NCBI RefSeq assembly: GCF_000708205.1
Contig: NW_014575557.1
Coordinates: 682,143-746,142 of the forward strand
DNA from: Mixia osmundae IAM 14324
Taxonomy: Eukaryota > Basidiomycota > Mixiomycetes > Mixiales > Mixiaceae
DNA: 64,000 nucleotides
Direction of reading: 5' to 3'
The notes beneath the pieces were generated by a model. It saw nothing but the letters and a program-made list of their open reading frames with translations. It was not told the origin of the DNA and did not search any database. Positions 1-10,742 of the stretch are shown here, piece after piece. A program made the translations under genes and the position numbers. Position 1 is the stretch's first letter. Every line of letters begins with the position of its first letter.

Positions 1-2366
1 TCGTGACGAGCTCGAAGAGTATAGCACTCTATGAGCTGCAATCTGGCAAGCTGGTCTGGGAACGCAGTAGCACTGCGCCGAGTGCTGTGGCTGGATTCGT
101 TCAACACGAGCAATCTCTATGCGTCGTTGGACGAGTAGACGACGGGCTGTTCGCATGGCAAGCAGATACCGGCGCGCAGCTATGGAGCACAAGCATAGAG
201 TCAGCCTTCTCCGTCTCGGTTGATCCACGCTCATCAGATTCGAGCAGCTCGAATGAGGACTTTCACTCTCTCGCGCAGAGTCGGTATGACCAAGCACTCT
301 TGCTTTCTCGGCAAGGCAAGCATACGAAAGCCTATACTGTAGCGCTGCACGACGGTTCGCTCAGCGAGATTGATGCGGGCAAGATCAGTGCTGTACAGTC
401 TGACAAAAGCCTTCTGGTCGGCTACGCAGACGGATCAGCCTGGCTCGTCTGGCTCGACCCTTCAGACAAGCTTTGGTCTGCACAAGTCGTAGACGACAAG
501 CTGAGCAAGCCCGTCAAGATCGAAGCGAGCATAGGTTCGCAAGCCAAGCTCGAGGCATACGGACCAGAGTGGATCCTCGTCAGAGCAGCTCTGCCAGCCG
601 TGCTCCATCTGTCGCGACAGGGTGTGCGGCTCGTGCATCAATCCTCAGCGCCATCTTCAGACGAAACACTCATTGGAACGACAGCTTACGCTGCATCCTC
701 CGCATTGCTTTTGACCACAGTCTATGCAAATGGTTATCAAGTCGAACGATCCGAAGTCGTCCGCCTGACGCAAACGGGCAAGCCACAGATCAATTCGTAC
801 GAGATGGCATACAATGCCAAAGAACAGGGACCGGTCTTGGACGTCATCGGTCTACCTCAGACAGAATCGATCACAGTGGCTGCATCGGGTGCAATACAAA
901 AGTGGCAAAGAGGCCTCATTCATGTCTGGAAGAGAGAAGAAGGTCTTTCGGCTATCGGTCCTCTCTCAAGCGGCCTGACTCATTTCGAGCCCATCCTCAC
1001 TGCTCCGACTGCTCTAGCAGCGGCCGTCCAATCTGAGAATGCTGCTCAGAGAATTGCTAGGCAGTTCAAACTGCTCCTCGGCCTGTTCGGTTCGAACAAA
1101 GGCCAATCTTCTCCCGTATCATCGGGTAAGGAGCAGCTCGTCCCGCGGGGAACCATCTACGCAGCTTCACGATATGGCAACACGTTTACATTGCGAGCGT
1201 ACGATGGGTATCTGAAGCTCGTCAGCCAGAGGCGCGCAGAAACAGCAGAAAGCAAGAGTGAGGTCTACTGGACTGGTGCAAAAGTTAGTCAAGTTGAGGG
1301 ACCGACCTCAAAGACGCTCGCTTTCTCTGGCCGGTCTGCCGATAACAAGAAGATTCTTGATACAGTCGATGGGAAGCAGACTGACGGAATCGATCCCGAC
1401 CAGCTGGTCGTGTCTGCTACAGCAGTGGAAGCGTTGGGCCCGAGGGCGTGGCGATTTCATCTCCCGCAGGGCTACAGAACCATCACGAGCGCTTCTGCTC
1501 GTCTGAGCGCTGTCGCCAATCTCGGCAAGGTCATGACTGATCGCAGCTCAGTCTACAAGTATCTCGCCTCGGAGCTCGTAGCCATCGCCTCTTACAGCAC
1601 TGAAACTTCGACACTGCTCGTTCAGATCATCGATGCGGATACAGGCGCCCTCGCTTGGTCAGCATATCACGGAAATACGCGATCGAGCGGGATCACGCTT
1701 GCACTCTCCGAGAATTGGCTGGTGTATAGCTACCAACCTGAAGAAGCGGCTTCGGCCTCTCGACTGGCTTCCGTCGAGCTCTTCAGCTATACGCATCCCA
1801 GCACGATCGATACGCTCGACTCTGTAGCAAAGACATTTGCTGTTCCCTTCGGGATCGCATCGATGAGCATTACGCAAAGTCGATTAGGCATCACGAACAA
1901 GAATGTCGTTGCTGCTACCGATACAGGTAGAGTGTATTCCATCGCAGCACGACTGCTCGATCCTCGCAGGCCACTCGTACCTACCAAAGCAGACAAAGAG
2001 GCGATGCTGATACCGTACGATTCCCTGCTGAATCCGGATCCCATGTCTATCGTCTCGCAATCGCTCAGAGCGTTGGGCATTGCTAGGATACAAAGTGTTC
2101 CAACGAGATTAGAGTCGACGGTCATCTTCCTTGCGACCGGTCTTGATCTCTGCATCGGATCTGTCAGTCCGTCTGGCAAGTTTGATATACTCAGTCCCGA
2201 CTTCAACAAGGTCCAGCTCGTCTTGACCAGCTTAGGTCTACTAGGCGGTATCGGCTTTGCACGACCTACTGTGAGCCATCTCTGCCTAGGCATGATGTCA
2301 TACTCACACGGGCATGCTTCACAGTTGAAGCAAAGGACACTGAGAGCGAGATGGTACACCACATAG
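1..2366 (+). CDS. EMC1: ER membrane protein complex subunit 1 (5' partial)
   Basis: This is the large lumenal subunit of the ER membrane complex, which inserts tail-anchored and multipass proteins. About 770 residues are visible. The N-terminal half has PQQ-like beta-propeller repeats (for example LYELQSGKLVWERS and LFAWQADTGAQLW). The C-terminal third matches the DUF1620 domain of EMC1, with LVVSATAVEALGP-type linker sequence and LLDPRRPLVPTK. One hydrophobic helix (VQLVLTSLGLLGGIGFA) lies just before the short cytosolic tail KQRTLRARWYTT. The reading frame is already open at base 1, so the start and signal peptide lie upstream of the window. A 54-nt GT-AG intron at 2271-2324 is in frame and free of stops; removing it joins the helix to the usual RAKWY-like tail. 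The stop codon lies 33 bp from the convergent OST48 stop. Confidence 0.9.
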   Translation, partial: VTSSKSIALYELQSGKLVWERSSTAPSAVAGFVQHEQSLCVVGRVDDGLFAWQADTGAQLWSTSIESAFSVSVDPRSSDSSSSNEDFHSLAQSRYDQALLLSRQGKHTKAYTVALHDGSLSEIDAGKISAVQSDKSLLVGYADGSAWLVWLDPSDKLWSAQVVDDKLSKPVKIEASIGSQAKLEAYGPEWILVRAALPAVLHLSRQGVRLVHQSSAPSSDETLIGTTAYAASSALLLTTVYANGYQVERSEVVRLTQTGKPQINSYEMAYNAKEQGPVLDVIGLPQTESITVAASGAIQKWQRGLIHVWKREEGLSAIGPLSSGLTHFEPILTAPTALAAAVQSENAAQRIARQFKLLLGLFGSNKGQSSPVSSGKEQLVPRGTIYAASRYGNTFTLRAYDGYLKLVSQRRAETAESKSEVYWTGAKVSQVEGPTSKTLAFSGRSADNKKILDTVDGKQTDGIDPDQLVVSATAVEALGPRAWRFHLPQGYRTITSASARLSAVANLGKVMTDRSSVYKYLASELVAIASYSTETSTLLVQIIDADTGALAWSAYHGNTRSSGITLALSENWLVYSYQPEEAASASRLASVELFSYTHPSTIDTLDSVAKTFAVPFGIASMSITQSRLGITNKNVVAATDTGRVYSIAARLLDPRRPLVPTKADKEAMLIPYDSLLNPDPMSIVSQSLRALGIARIQSVPTRLESTVIFLATGLDLCIGSVSPSGKFDILSPDFNKVQLVLTSLGLLGGIGFARPTVSHLCLGMMSYSHGHASQLKQRTLRARWYTT

Positions 2367-2399
2367 AACCTGCATCGATGCATTCGTTTTCCTAGCACA

Positions 2400-3839
2400 T
2401 CATTGCCTTAGCCACAGACTGGCAAAGACGATGAGGGCAAGCGAGACGCTGCTCGCTCCTGCGTAGTAAGGTATCGCGCCTGTTATGAAGCGAGGGTACT
2501 CGTTGTGTCTCAATGGCGTGATCGAGATCTGGTCTTTGATCGTCGTCCATGTCAGACCGGGTCGTCTATAGTCAACTCGAAGTGTGAAGACGCCGTGCTG
2601 GTCGGGCAAAGCGAACTGAGCGCTGTAGACTCCCACGTCGCTCGTCGACTGCACGGTATCCTTCGGCAGAGTAATTCGAAGATGGGGCGTGAGCATGGAT
2701 ACTTCGAGCTGGATATCCGTCGCTTCGAATGCAACCCAGTCCTTGCCGTTGTACTCTTGCAGCGCAATCGAATAAGCCTACGCTCACAAATTCAGCTACT
2801 GGCAGAACGTGTTAGCAAGAGTTGCACGCACCATCTCTTCTCCTACGCGGTATTCGGAAGGTGGCTGGGCTCCCTCGCCGTCGATGAGGCGACGATGTGA
2901 CCGCGTGAGGACCCGTAGAACTGCTTTCTCGTGGAACGTCCACCTTGACAAGTCGCCGACCAGAGCTGAATTTGCAACTGACTCGTCACAGTTGGCAAAG
3001 ACGTCGAGCGAGCCACTGAAGACGATTCTGCCATTGTTGAGCGTTTGCATTGCGCTTATCAGGCCGGCCTGTTCGCCAGAGACGAAGGGACCTTCATCGC
3101 TCGCTCTCTGTGGATCTCTCGAGTAGCTCTCCGGTGGTGCTCTGACGATATTGGTCAAGAGGGGTAATTGGGTGAACGTGTGTACGACGCCATTGTACTG
3201 TAGAGGCAGAGCAGGCGGCAAGCGAGCAACAAAGTGAGCGTTCGTCGTCACGCTGTAGCTCGTGTCGATCTGGACAGCAGAGAGATTGCCGGACGAGTGG
3301 GAAACGAGCGATGAACCTCTATCGTCAAACTCGAGCGAGAACTCTCTTGCGAAATCCCGCCAGAGCTCAGAGAGATCGCTGGACAGGGCGAGGAGGATCC
3401 CGCTGGCTTTGGCGGTCGAGTCAGAGGTGAGGAAGTCGACCAGTCGCTGCGGTGACAGATCTGAAGACAGTGCTGCTCGTTCCCCATCAGTGTCGTGAGG
3501 CAGGCAGGTCGATGGAGCCGGCTCACCCTTGGCAGAGGGAGCAAAGAGGATGATGTGGTCGAACATGGGCGCATCATATTCGTACAGTGCCGCTCCTTCC
3601 TTGGCTCCTCTGAACGTCAGCTCGAAGCCTCGCTCTGTCAGAGCAGTTCATGGCAGTCAGCGCGTGCACAGGGCTGGATGGGCTCGTGCTTTGCCTTGCA
3701 GTGAGGACCAAAAGTGGGAGTAGCTCGCCTGATCTTGCGCGGCATCGAGCACGACGAGGACTCTGTCGCCAGAGCTTGACCGTGCCAGTGCAGCCGACAG
3801 GGCGTTGCAGAGCACGACCAGACTGCTCAGCAACCTCAT
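2400..3839 (-). CDS. WBP1: Oligosaccharyltransferase 48-kDa subunit (OST48/WBP1/DDOST)
   Basis: This non-catalytic subunit of the oligosaccharyltransferase complex helps present dolichol-linked glycan for N-glycosylation in the ER. Exons: 3839-3695, 3634-3527, 3460-2832, 2777-2400 (419 aa, normal for the family). It has a signal peptide (MRLLSSLVVLCNALSAALA), then DRVLVVLDAAQD, FDHIILFAPSAK, NNGRIVFSGSLDVF and LSRWTFHEKAVLRV, and ends with a membrane helix (ASSVSLALIVFASLWL). All of these align with human DDOST and yeast Wbp1. Intron 1 (3694-3635) needs a GC donor (GCAAAG), which gives SSLQ-ERGFELTF. Intron 2 (3526-3461, 66 nt) is in frame and stop-free, so a plain ORF hides it. Intron 3 is 2831-2778. 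Confidence 0.92.
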
Positions 3840-4013
3840 CTTGTCTGCTTGAAAGGCGACAGGCGACCACGTACGAGCTGGCAGTCGATCGATCGGACTC
3901 GTCGCGTCGTCGTCCACCTCACCGCTCAGAGAAAGACCAGCTCAACGCTTTCAGACAGGCAGGCAGGCAGGGAGGGAGGAGCAAGCGCAACAGGGACAGA
4001 TGCAATGGGCAGT

Positions 4014-5298
4014 CTAGGCCTTGATCTTGCGCTGACCGAGGAAGGCGTTCTTCTCGACAGCGGTCTGGAATCGACCGTGGCCAAACTTGCTGCTCGTATC
4101 GATCATCTTCAGCTGGACCTTCTCGAGATCCTTCCTGGACGAGTGGATCTGGAGTGACTGTCTGAGGGTGAGGATGCGCTTCTTGACACCGACGCAGGAA
4201 CCCTTGATGAGGACAAAGTCGTTCTTGACGACGCCGTACCTGACGAAACCGCCCATGGGTGTGATCGCCTTTGAGGTCGTGTCGTATTCCGTAGAGGCGT
4301 TCTTGTCGTCTGCGCCGGATCCGATGCGGTAGATCTTCTTGTTCTTCTCCGTTCGGTGATGGTAGCCGTTTTGACCGGCACGGGCGACCGAGAACATCAC
4401 CTTGGAGGGATGCCAGGCGCCGATACAGGCGACCTTGCGGAGACCCTTGTGCGTCTTTCGCGGTAGCTTCTTTGTGCCCCATCTGCGGACGATGTGAGCC
4501 TTGGGGATGGGATGTGTCAGGTCACGGAGGGGACTGACCGGTGAGTGACACCCTCGAAGCCCTTGCCCTTTGTGACGCCGATGATGTCGATGTTCTGATC
4601 TTGCTCAAAGACGGCGCTCACTTCGATGGGTTTCTCAAAGTGAGACTTTGCAAAGTCGACCTTGTCGGCAATCGAGCCGCCGTTGATCTGGATCTCCATC
4701 AGGTGCGCCTTCTTCTGCTTGAGGCCCGTCTTTCTGATCTGGGTATGCGCGAGAACGCGGACGACGGTGCAGTACTTCTTGATCCTCTCCATCTCTCTCG
4801 AGACGGACGCGCCTCCCTCTGCGTGCTTCTTTGCGTACTTGGTGAACGCCTTCTTCTTGCTTCGGTACCAGTTCCTGTTCGGAGCAGGCCCCGGGTCAAC
4901 AGCCATCACCGCAGGTGGAGCAGAAGGAGGTAGACAGACTTGTAGAAGCGACGCTTCAGCTCGTCAGACAGGTGTTCGGCCCAGACAGTGGTGAGCGAAC
5001 GCAATCCTCGCGGCGTCTCGACGTAGCCGACGACACCGACGACGTTGACGGGCGGAGTCTCGATGATGGTGACCGCTTCGACGATCTCCTTCTTGTGCAT
5101 CTTGCTGCCCGGTCGCTCCAATTCTCGTACGATGTGGGTCATACCGGCCTTGTAGCCCATGAAGGCAGTCAGGTGGACCGGTTTCTTCGGGTCATCCTTC
5201 GGGAACGCCTTGACTTTGCCGCGGTGACGGGCTGCTCGCTTGCGAGGCAAGAAGCCGAGCGAACCGTGTCGTGGGGCTTCGTACTTTCTGTGCGACAT
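4014..5298 (-). CDS. RPL3: 60S ribosomal protein L3 (uL3)
   Basis: This is the cytosolic large-subunit protein uL3, which sits near the peptidyl transferase centre. Exons: 5298-4940, 4874-4539, 4482-4014. The product is 387 aa, the same length as yeast Rpl3. It starts [20 protein letters not shown], and [10 protein letters not shown] and [15 protein letters not shown] mark the conserved core; the histidine in the WHP-type loop is the one methylated in yeast (established for the family). Intron 1 (4939-4875) uses donor GTCTGT and intron 2 (4538-4483) uses GTCAGT; both restore universally conserved sequence. The gene is divergent from phosphogluconolactonase, with 163 bp between start codons. 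Confidence 0.97.
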
Positions 5299-5461
5299 CC
5301 TGCTGGCCTGCCTGTGGACGAGCTCGTCGTCGACACGAAGCAAATTATGAGAACGGAGGCTTTCTCTCACGCTTTTCATCCAACTCGACTCGGGAAAATG
5401 GAATAGGACGCGTTATCTATCAGGCAGACATCTACTTGCCACACCCTTTCGCTCGGTGGTC

Positions 5462-6604
5462 ATGGCAGAGTCAGCACCTTCCACCAAGTGGGCTCCTGCC
5501 GTCTGATTTGCTATCGGTGCTGATAGGGTATCCAATTTGCAGACCCCTCGCGCCAGTGCTGTATGCCTTCGAGACTGCCGACCAACTGTCGAGTCGTTTG
5601 GCCGACTTTATCATCAAAGCGCAAGACGAAGCCGTCTCGTCCAAGAAGGGCGTCTTCCGCCTGGCCATCTCTGGTCTGTCTCTGCGTCTCTGTCATCGGC
5701 AGCAGACTGACTAAATGGATGGCATCGGCAGGGGGTAGCTTGCCAAAGACGCTCAACGCATTGATTGGTCGACCGGAAGTCAAATGGGACAAATGGTCAG
5801 TCTTCCTGCGCTCTTCCCAGACGACCTGTTCACAGACACCCTGATGAGCGTAGGAGGGTCTTCTTTGCGGACGAGAGACTGGTGCCACTCCACTCGGAGG
5901 ACTCGAATTTCTACACGTGCAACGAGGAACTGTTCAGCAAGGTACCCGAGCTCAAGAGGGAGTACATCCACACGATCGACGAGAAGCTCTTGCGAGAACC
6001 GGAAGAACTCTCTGACGAGTACGAGAAACAACTCATGACGTGCGCCTACGCTTTCCTGTCACCGTCGTTGTCCCCGTGTCTGACGCTCAGGAGCGGCTAG
6101 TGCCTTTGCGGGCAAAGACTCTGTTGCCTTTCCCCGGTTCGATCTCGTCTTGCTCGGCATGGGCGTGAGTCACTGCTTGGGTTCATGTCGTCCACAGTCA
6201 GGCTGACGGCGCATCCAGCCGGATGGCCACACTTGCTCGCTCTTTCCCGGTCACGCACTGCTCAACGAAGAACTCAGATGGGTAGCCTGGTTGGACGACT
6301 CACCCAAACCGCCCCCGACACGTATCGTCAGTCACTCTCTCCTCTTTTTGGGCAGCTCCTGTCATATGGCTGACACGGGCCGTCACCACAGACGTTGACT
6401 TTCCCCGTCCTGCGACATGCGCACCGAGTCGCTTTTGTTGCCTCGGGCGCAGGGAAACAGGAAGTACTCGCCCAGGCACTCGATCACCCTGGCGAGCTAC
6501 CGTGCAGCAAGATCAAGCCCGCTCCACCGGGCCAAGTCTTCTGGTTCACCGATCTCGAAGCGGCCAAACAGGTCAAATACACCGCTTCCCCCTTCAAGCT
6601 CTAG
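5462..6604 (+). CDS. SOL3: 6-phosphogluconolactonase
   Basis: This is the second enzyme of the oxidative pentose phosphate pathway. It hydrolyses 6-phosphogluconolactone and supports NADPH supply. Seven exons: 5462-5487, 5543-5673, 5732-5795, 5854-6039, 6101-6164, 6219-6326, 6392-6604 (263 aa, normal). After splicing, the family signatures appear in order: [50 protein letters not shown] and a C-terminal [13 protein letters not shown]. The GMGPDGHT catalytic loop is split exactly between exons 5 and 6. The first exon is only 26 nt (MAESAPSTK), chosen because it is the only upstream ATG whose splice gives the right frame. SOL3 is the yeast name; the exact SOL paralogue is not resolved. Confidence 0.93.
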
Positions 6605-7047
6605 CGTCTTGCACACTCTCGCAGGACAAGGCAACAACATACCCCCTTCCTGCTGCTCGTGTGCCCAACTCGGAAAGGGCGCTGTTGTACGTCCTCGTGC
6701 GCCAAAGACGTGTGTCATCTCTTGAGGCTTGAGCGCTCGAGCTCGTGAGCTTGGTCGCGACCAATCGAATTCACGACGAGCGCGCGACTGAACTGAACTG
6801 AACCTTACCGCCGCGAGACTGTGCACTGTGCCTCGGGACTCGACGGTGTGTGGGCGGCAGGCTAGACTGTGCGAGCGTGCAGCGGCCTCAGGACACATCC
6901 TCGTGCGACCTCAGACCCGCTCAGGAGCAGACGACAGGCCGACGGGGCGCGTGGACAAGAGAACGACGGCAAACAATCGGAAAGTAGACAATACCCTCAC
7001 TTTCTCTCGCGCCCACCAGGCCCAGAGGATCTCGGCAGGAAGCAAAC
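6605..7047. other. Intergenic, phosphogluconolactonase to G gamma
   Basis: This 443-bp stretch holds the 3' end of the lactonase transcript and the promoter of the G gamma gene. It has a short CTGAA tandem near 6791-6806 and pyrimidine-rich tracts. I see no conserved protein, tRNA or repeat. Confidence 0.6.
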
Positions 7048-7440
7048 ATGTCGGCCAACAGGGGAGCAGCACCCGTTGCTGCTGCTGCGCCGGCCAAACA
7101 GAGCATGTCTGAGCTCAAACTTCGTCGGTTGACCGAACACAACCAACGTCTACGCGAGGACCTCGAACGACCCCGTGTGAGGGTCTCGGAAGCTTCTGCC
7201 TCGTTCGTCTCACGCATTCCTGCACGTTGATGTTTTCCAAGTGGGGCTGATGGCGTGGTGATACGAACAGATTGATACAGTACTGCAAATCTACGCGGGA
7301 TCATCTCGTACGTCAAGCGAGACAAAGGGGGCTCTGAGCTGATGGAGGAGCTACAGTGTCCGTCTATCTGGGGACCGCTACCGAAGAATGAAGACCCTTA
7401 TGCGCCCGTTGCGCAAGGCGGCTGCTGCACCATCATGTGA
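7048..7440 (+). CDS. STE18: Heterotrimeric G-protein gamma subunit
   Basis: This subunit pairs with G beta to signal from pheromone or nutrient receptors at the plasma membrane. Exons: 7048-7202, 7271-7307, 7357-7440 (91 aa, a typical fungal length). The core [20 protein letters not shown] plus [12 protein letters not shown] is the family helix that coils with G beta. The protein ends GGCCTIM, a CaaX box (CTIM) for prenylation with a neighbouring cysteine for palmitoylation. Intron 1 (7203-7270) has the weak donor GTTCGT; intron 2 (7308-7356) has GTACGT. The first ATG is chosen; a second in-frame Met (MSELK) is possible. The match to the gamma family is clear; assignment as the Ste18 orthologue is inferred from single-copy fungal practice. 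Confidence 0.93.
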
Positions 7441-7806
7441 TGCTCTCCCGTGTAGGTTCGTCACCCGGTCGCTATAGTCCACCCAGGGACTCAGATGACA
7501 AGCGCAGCAGTCTGTCTGCTCGTCTGTGCAGGCTATGGCTGCTTGCGCGCGTCAGCGCTCGATGGACAAGGGCATCGATGCGAGTGGGCGAGTGACGCCA
7601 GCAGGTTGCCGGGTGGCAGGGTAGCGTGCCAGGAGTACTACGTCGCAGAGGCAGAGTCTGTATGCTGTTGTAATCACGATCGAGGGCTGGACCATCTATT
7701 CTGCGTCGCTCCTGGCTCGATGCTCCTCCTCCTTCGGCGACGACGCGCACCGTGGCAAGATCGATCAGGTAGGTGTCAGCCAAAGACGAAGAAGATTGGG
7801 CAAGGG
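7441..7806. other. Intergenic, G gamma to GET2-like
   Basis: This 366-bp stretch is 3' of G gamma and 5' of the GET2-like gene. An open frame runs upstream of the GET2-like ATG, but it lacks family similarity. I see no further gene or regulatory motif. Confidence 0.55.
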
Positions 7807-9110
7807 ATGGCAGACGGCGGGGAGAGTGCAGATGCCAAGCGGAAGAGGACAGCAGAAGAGCGTCGGCAGAAGATCCTCTCTCGTGGGACGGACAGGCTGA
7901 ACAAGATCACGACGACGGCAAGAGGAGAGGAAGAAGCGAAGAAGCTCTACCGCTCTCACCAGCCCCTCCATGCCTCCGCTCCTCCGCGACAGACTGGCTC
8001 TGCCAACGATGACCCTGCTGATATCGATCTGAGCGCAACAGACGCTGCAGCACGACAGCGGCTACAGGGACAACAGGCACAGAGGATGAGGGACATGTTT
8101 GGCGGTCCATCCGGTGGACCACGTCCTCCTTCTGCTGCTCTCATGGCCGAGTCCGACGACGAGCTATCGGGACCCGAAGCAGCGAGATGGGATCCCGCTT
8201 CGACTGCCTTTGGGCCTCGTTCGATGGCCTCCCCCCTCAATGCGCCCAATCCAGACAAACCGTTCGATATGGCTTCACTGCTCGCCAATATGGGCGGCGG
8301 CGACGGATCAGCCAACGCTGAGACGATGCCGCCCTTTCTCGCTCAGATGTTGCAAGGCATGGGTGCACAGTCCAACGAGGTTCCCCTCCAAGTCGTCTCG
8401 CCAAAGACTTGGCCGGAGAGGTTGTTCCCGGTCGTCCATATTGCCTCGATGGTCTTGCTGGCTGGCTATGCCATCCTCATCATCGAACCTGGCAATCGAT
8501 GGACGACTTTCGGGGGAAGCATCTCGGGCGGCCTGAGGGTCCAGTGGGAGGGATGGCGAAGTCTGGCAACGCGCTCGCCTGCCAAGACGCCCGATGGACT
8601 TGCTGCTCAAGTCTGGTCGGGAGGTAGCTGGATCGCTGCCGTCGTGGGCTCTCTTGCTATCATCGCAAGGTCAAGCTGAATGAAGTCCGCTTTCAGCCTA
8701 TGCTCTACATGTTTGTCGTCGTCGAGCTGTTGCTCCAAACGACGCGCTTGCTGCTCTTCAAGGTCGGTCGCCCCCAACTCACACAGTGCTAGCTCGTTCG
8801 CTGATGGGCAAGCACGGAACAGGCTCGACCGAAAGTGTCCGGACTCCTGTCGATGGCGTTGCCTTACATTCCAGCGCCGTACAATGCCTACATCCTCACT
8901 TCCCTGCGCTACTGGTCGCTCCTGTCCACGCTGCTCGACGATCTATCTGTCCTGATCGTCAGCCTGGGCAGCATGGTCATCCTCGCCGAGCTACGCCACA
9001 GGGGCGGCTGGGCCTCTCTCAACGACGCATTAGAAGACACGGTCTCGCAAGCGAAGCAAGATCTCTACAGGGGTGCAGAGTCCTACCTTCCCGGTCGGGC
9101 GGAGCTGTGA
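7807..9110 (+). CDS. GET2: GET2/CAMLG-like receptor subunit for tail-anchored protein insertion
   Basis: Get2 partners Get1 to receive tail-anchored clients from Get3 at the ER membrane. The N terminus carries the diagnostic basic Get3-binding motif (EERRQKILSRGTDRLNKIT, residues about 17-35), followed by a long flexible acidic and proline-rich linker. Three membrane segments follow: PVVHIASMVLLAGYAILII, LYMFVVVELLLQTTRLLL and YWSLLSTLLDDLSVLIVSLG. Proposed exons are 7807-8610, 8670-8762 and 8823-9110 (394 aa). Intron 2 (8763-8822) is clear. Intron 1 (8611-8669, donor GTCTGG, acceptor AAG) is the weakest call, but some splice is needed because the frame changes between 8650 and 8670. The gene is convergent with CMC2. 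Confidence 0.72.
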
Positions 9111-9240
9111 TGACGACGATGCAAGCTTTGTACAACCCTACACACCCTCTGTTGTCGCGTGGGGCCCTCATCAGGGCCATCAGGACTCGGCATCGATGGC
9201 TGCCCAGACCGCTTGGGTCTTTTGCCGCCTCTGAGCAGCG

Positions 9241-9533
9241 TCATCCCTGTTCTTCGTTGTCCTCTCTAGTCTCTGTATTGGCTCGATCAGCGCCTCGCTC
9301 ATGTCGCGACAAAGCTAGCTTGACTTCTGCTCGTAGGCATTGGGTCAGTTCCTCCTTGAGGCTGTTGCATCCGCCCGTATATTTCGCCCAAAGGGACGAC
9401 TGGTGGCAAGCGTGTAACGCCTGGATCACCTGTGCGCAATCTGTCCGTACTCCCCTCAGCAGCCAGACGGGAGCATGGCAAGTCTGATCCCTTGCGTACC
9501 TTGGTGTTGGTGCAGCGCCAGAGGTGGATGCAT
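9241..9533 (-). CDS. CMC2: Twin CX9C mitochondrial protein, COX assembly factor CMC2
   Basis: Cmc2 is a small intermembrane-space protein, imported by the Mia40 relay, that helps cytochrome c oxidase assembly. Exons 9533-9500 and 9440-9241 give 77 aa starting MHPPLALHQHQDCAQ. The cysteines are C13-x9-C23 and C36-x9-C46 with 12 residues between pairs, the same spacing as human CMC2, and the MHP start is also conserved. The 59-nt intron (donor GTACGC, acceptor GACAG) joins HQ to DCAQVIQALHACHQ; without it the first cysteine is lost. The gene sits between GET2-like (convergent, 130 bp) and the GPALPP gene (divergent, 119 bp). It is easily missed because each exon alone is too short to stand out. 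Confidence 0.88.
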
Positions 9534-9652
9534 ACTCTCGCCGGCTGGCCGTGGACGATGGCCAAGATGTCAACCTGATCGCGCGCGCCTGTCAGCATCC
9601 ATCCGCCCCTAACAAGTCGAGTCTTGGGGGCAGACTGACTGACCATCACAGC

Positions 9653-10701
9653 ATGAGCTCGGACGAAGAAGAGGATGATTGGGCGCCCGCACTACCGCCT
9701 CACCTTGCCTCCAAAGCGACCACAACAGCATCTGCCACTGCAGAGACGCGCAAACCGCTCGGACCCTCCTTACCGCCTCACCTAGCGCAAGAACGAGCGA
9801 TCGCACTCCACAGAGAACTTGCACAAGACGAAGGAGAGGACGGTAGTGATGATGATGAAGCGGGCCCCATGCCGCTTGCTTCCGATCAAATGACGCATGA
9901 GGAAGAAGCAACGGATGGCGTGAGCGAGTTTCTTGCGAGGGAGGAGAGGGAGCGCAAGAGGCTGGAGGAGGAAGGAAAGGAGAAGAAGCTGCAGAGAGAC
10001 GAATGGATGATCGTTCCGCCCAAGGAGATCTCCATGCTTGCAGGTCTGCTCCCCTTTTGGTTCCTGGAGATCACCGCTCGAACGCTTTGGAGGGGAACAG
10101 CATTCGATCCTACAAAGATGAAGGCGAGAGGGTTCAGGCAGGCGTCTACGAAAGATCAACCTTCCACCGGAGGCGTATCTGAAATGTGGACAGAGACTCC
10201 TCTGTGAGCTTACCGACTCTGCCGTCATCCTTGACTCATCAGCGTCTTACGACAGGGAGCGAGCAAAGAGATTGCAAGAGGAGACCATGGGCATACGCAA
10301 GAAAGTCGTGAACACAAAGACGGAGACAGAGGAAGAAAAGCTGGACGCCGAGCGTAAACGCAAACGGGATTACGAGATGCGCAATGCCATCGACAAACAC
10401 AACGTGAGCCCTCTTTCGCGGTCTTCCTGCCTGCTCGTGCGCTCATCATCGCGATCAGCGTTCGAGCCGAGCAGAGACACTTGTGGAGATGCACGAGAAG
10501 AGTGCAAGTCAAAAGGCACAAGACCGCGCAGAAGGAAAGAAACGTCGTCGGGGGTCTCCCTCGCCACCTCCTGCTGCTATATGGGACAGAGACACCATGA
10601 TGGGCGTGAGTGGGAAGATGCTCGGCGAGAAGGAGCGCAAGACGATGCTCATGGATGCAAAAGCCCTGGGCGGTCGGTTCAGTTCGGGTACATTCAGCTA
10701 G
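9653..10701 (+). CDS. GPALPP-motif (DUF3752) nuclear protein
   Basis: The family is a poorly characterised eukaryotic group linked by others to RNA processing; no activity is proposed here. Exons: 9653-10043, 10101-10203, 10256-10403, 10477-10701 (288 aa). It shows two LPPHLA repeats (APALPPHLAS and GPSLPPHLAQ, the GPALPP motif), a charged helix rich in E/K/R (REERERKRLEEEGKEKK), the conserved REEWM-like RDEWMIVPPKE, and the C-terminal DUF3752 signatures DPTKMKARGF, SVSGKML-like MGVSGKMLGEKE and LGGRFSSG. Intron 3 (10404-10476) is placed with acceptor GCAGAG so that helix ARNTLVEMHEKS stays in frame. Confidence 0.82.
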
Positions 10702-10742
10702 AGGAGTCTACACCATGATGTTGTTGTCACTATGCTATCGTT

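Noticed and set aside
8611-8696. Apparent frameshift in the GET2-like gene
   Set aside because: A 59-nt intron explains the frame change without a mutation, and both sides look intact.
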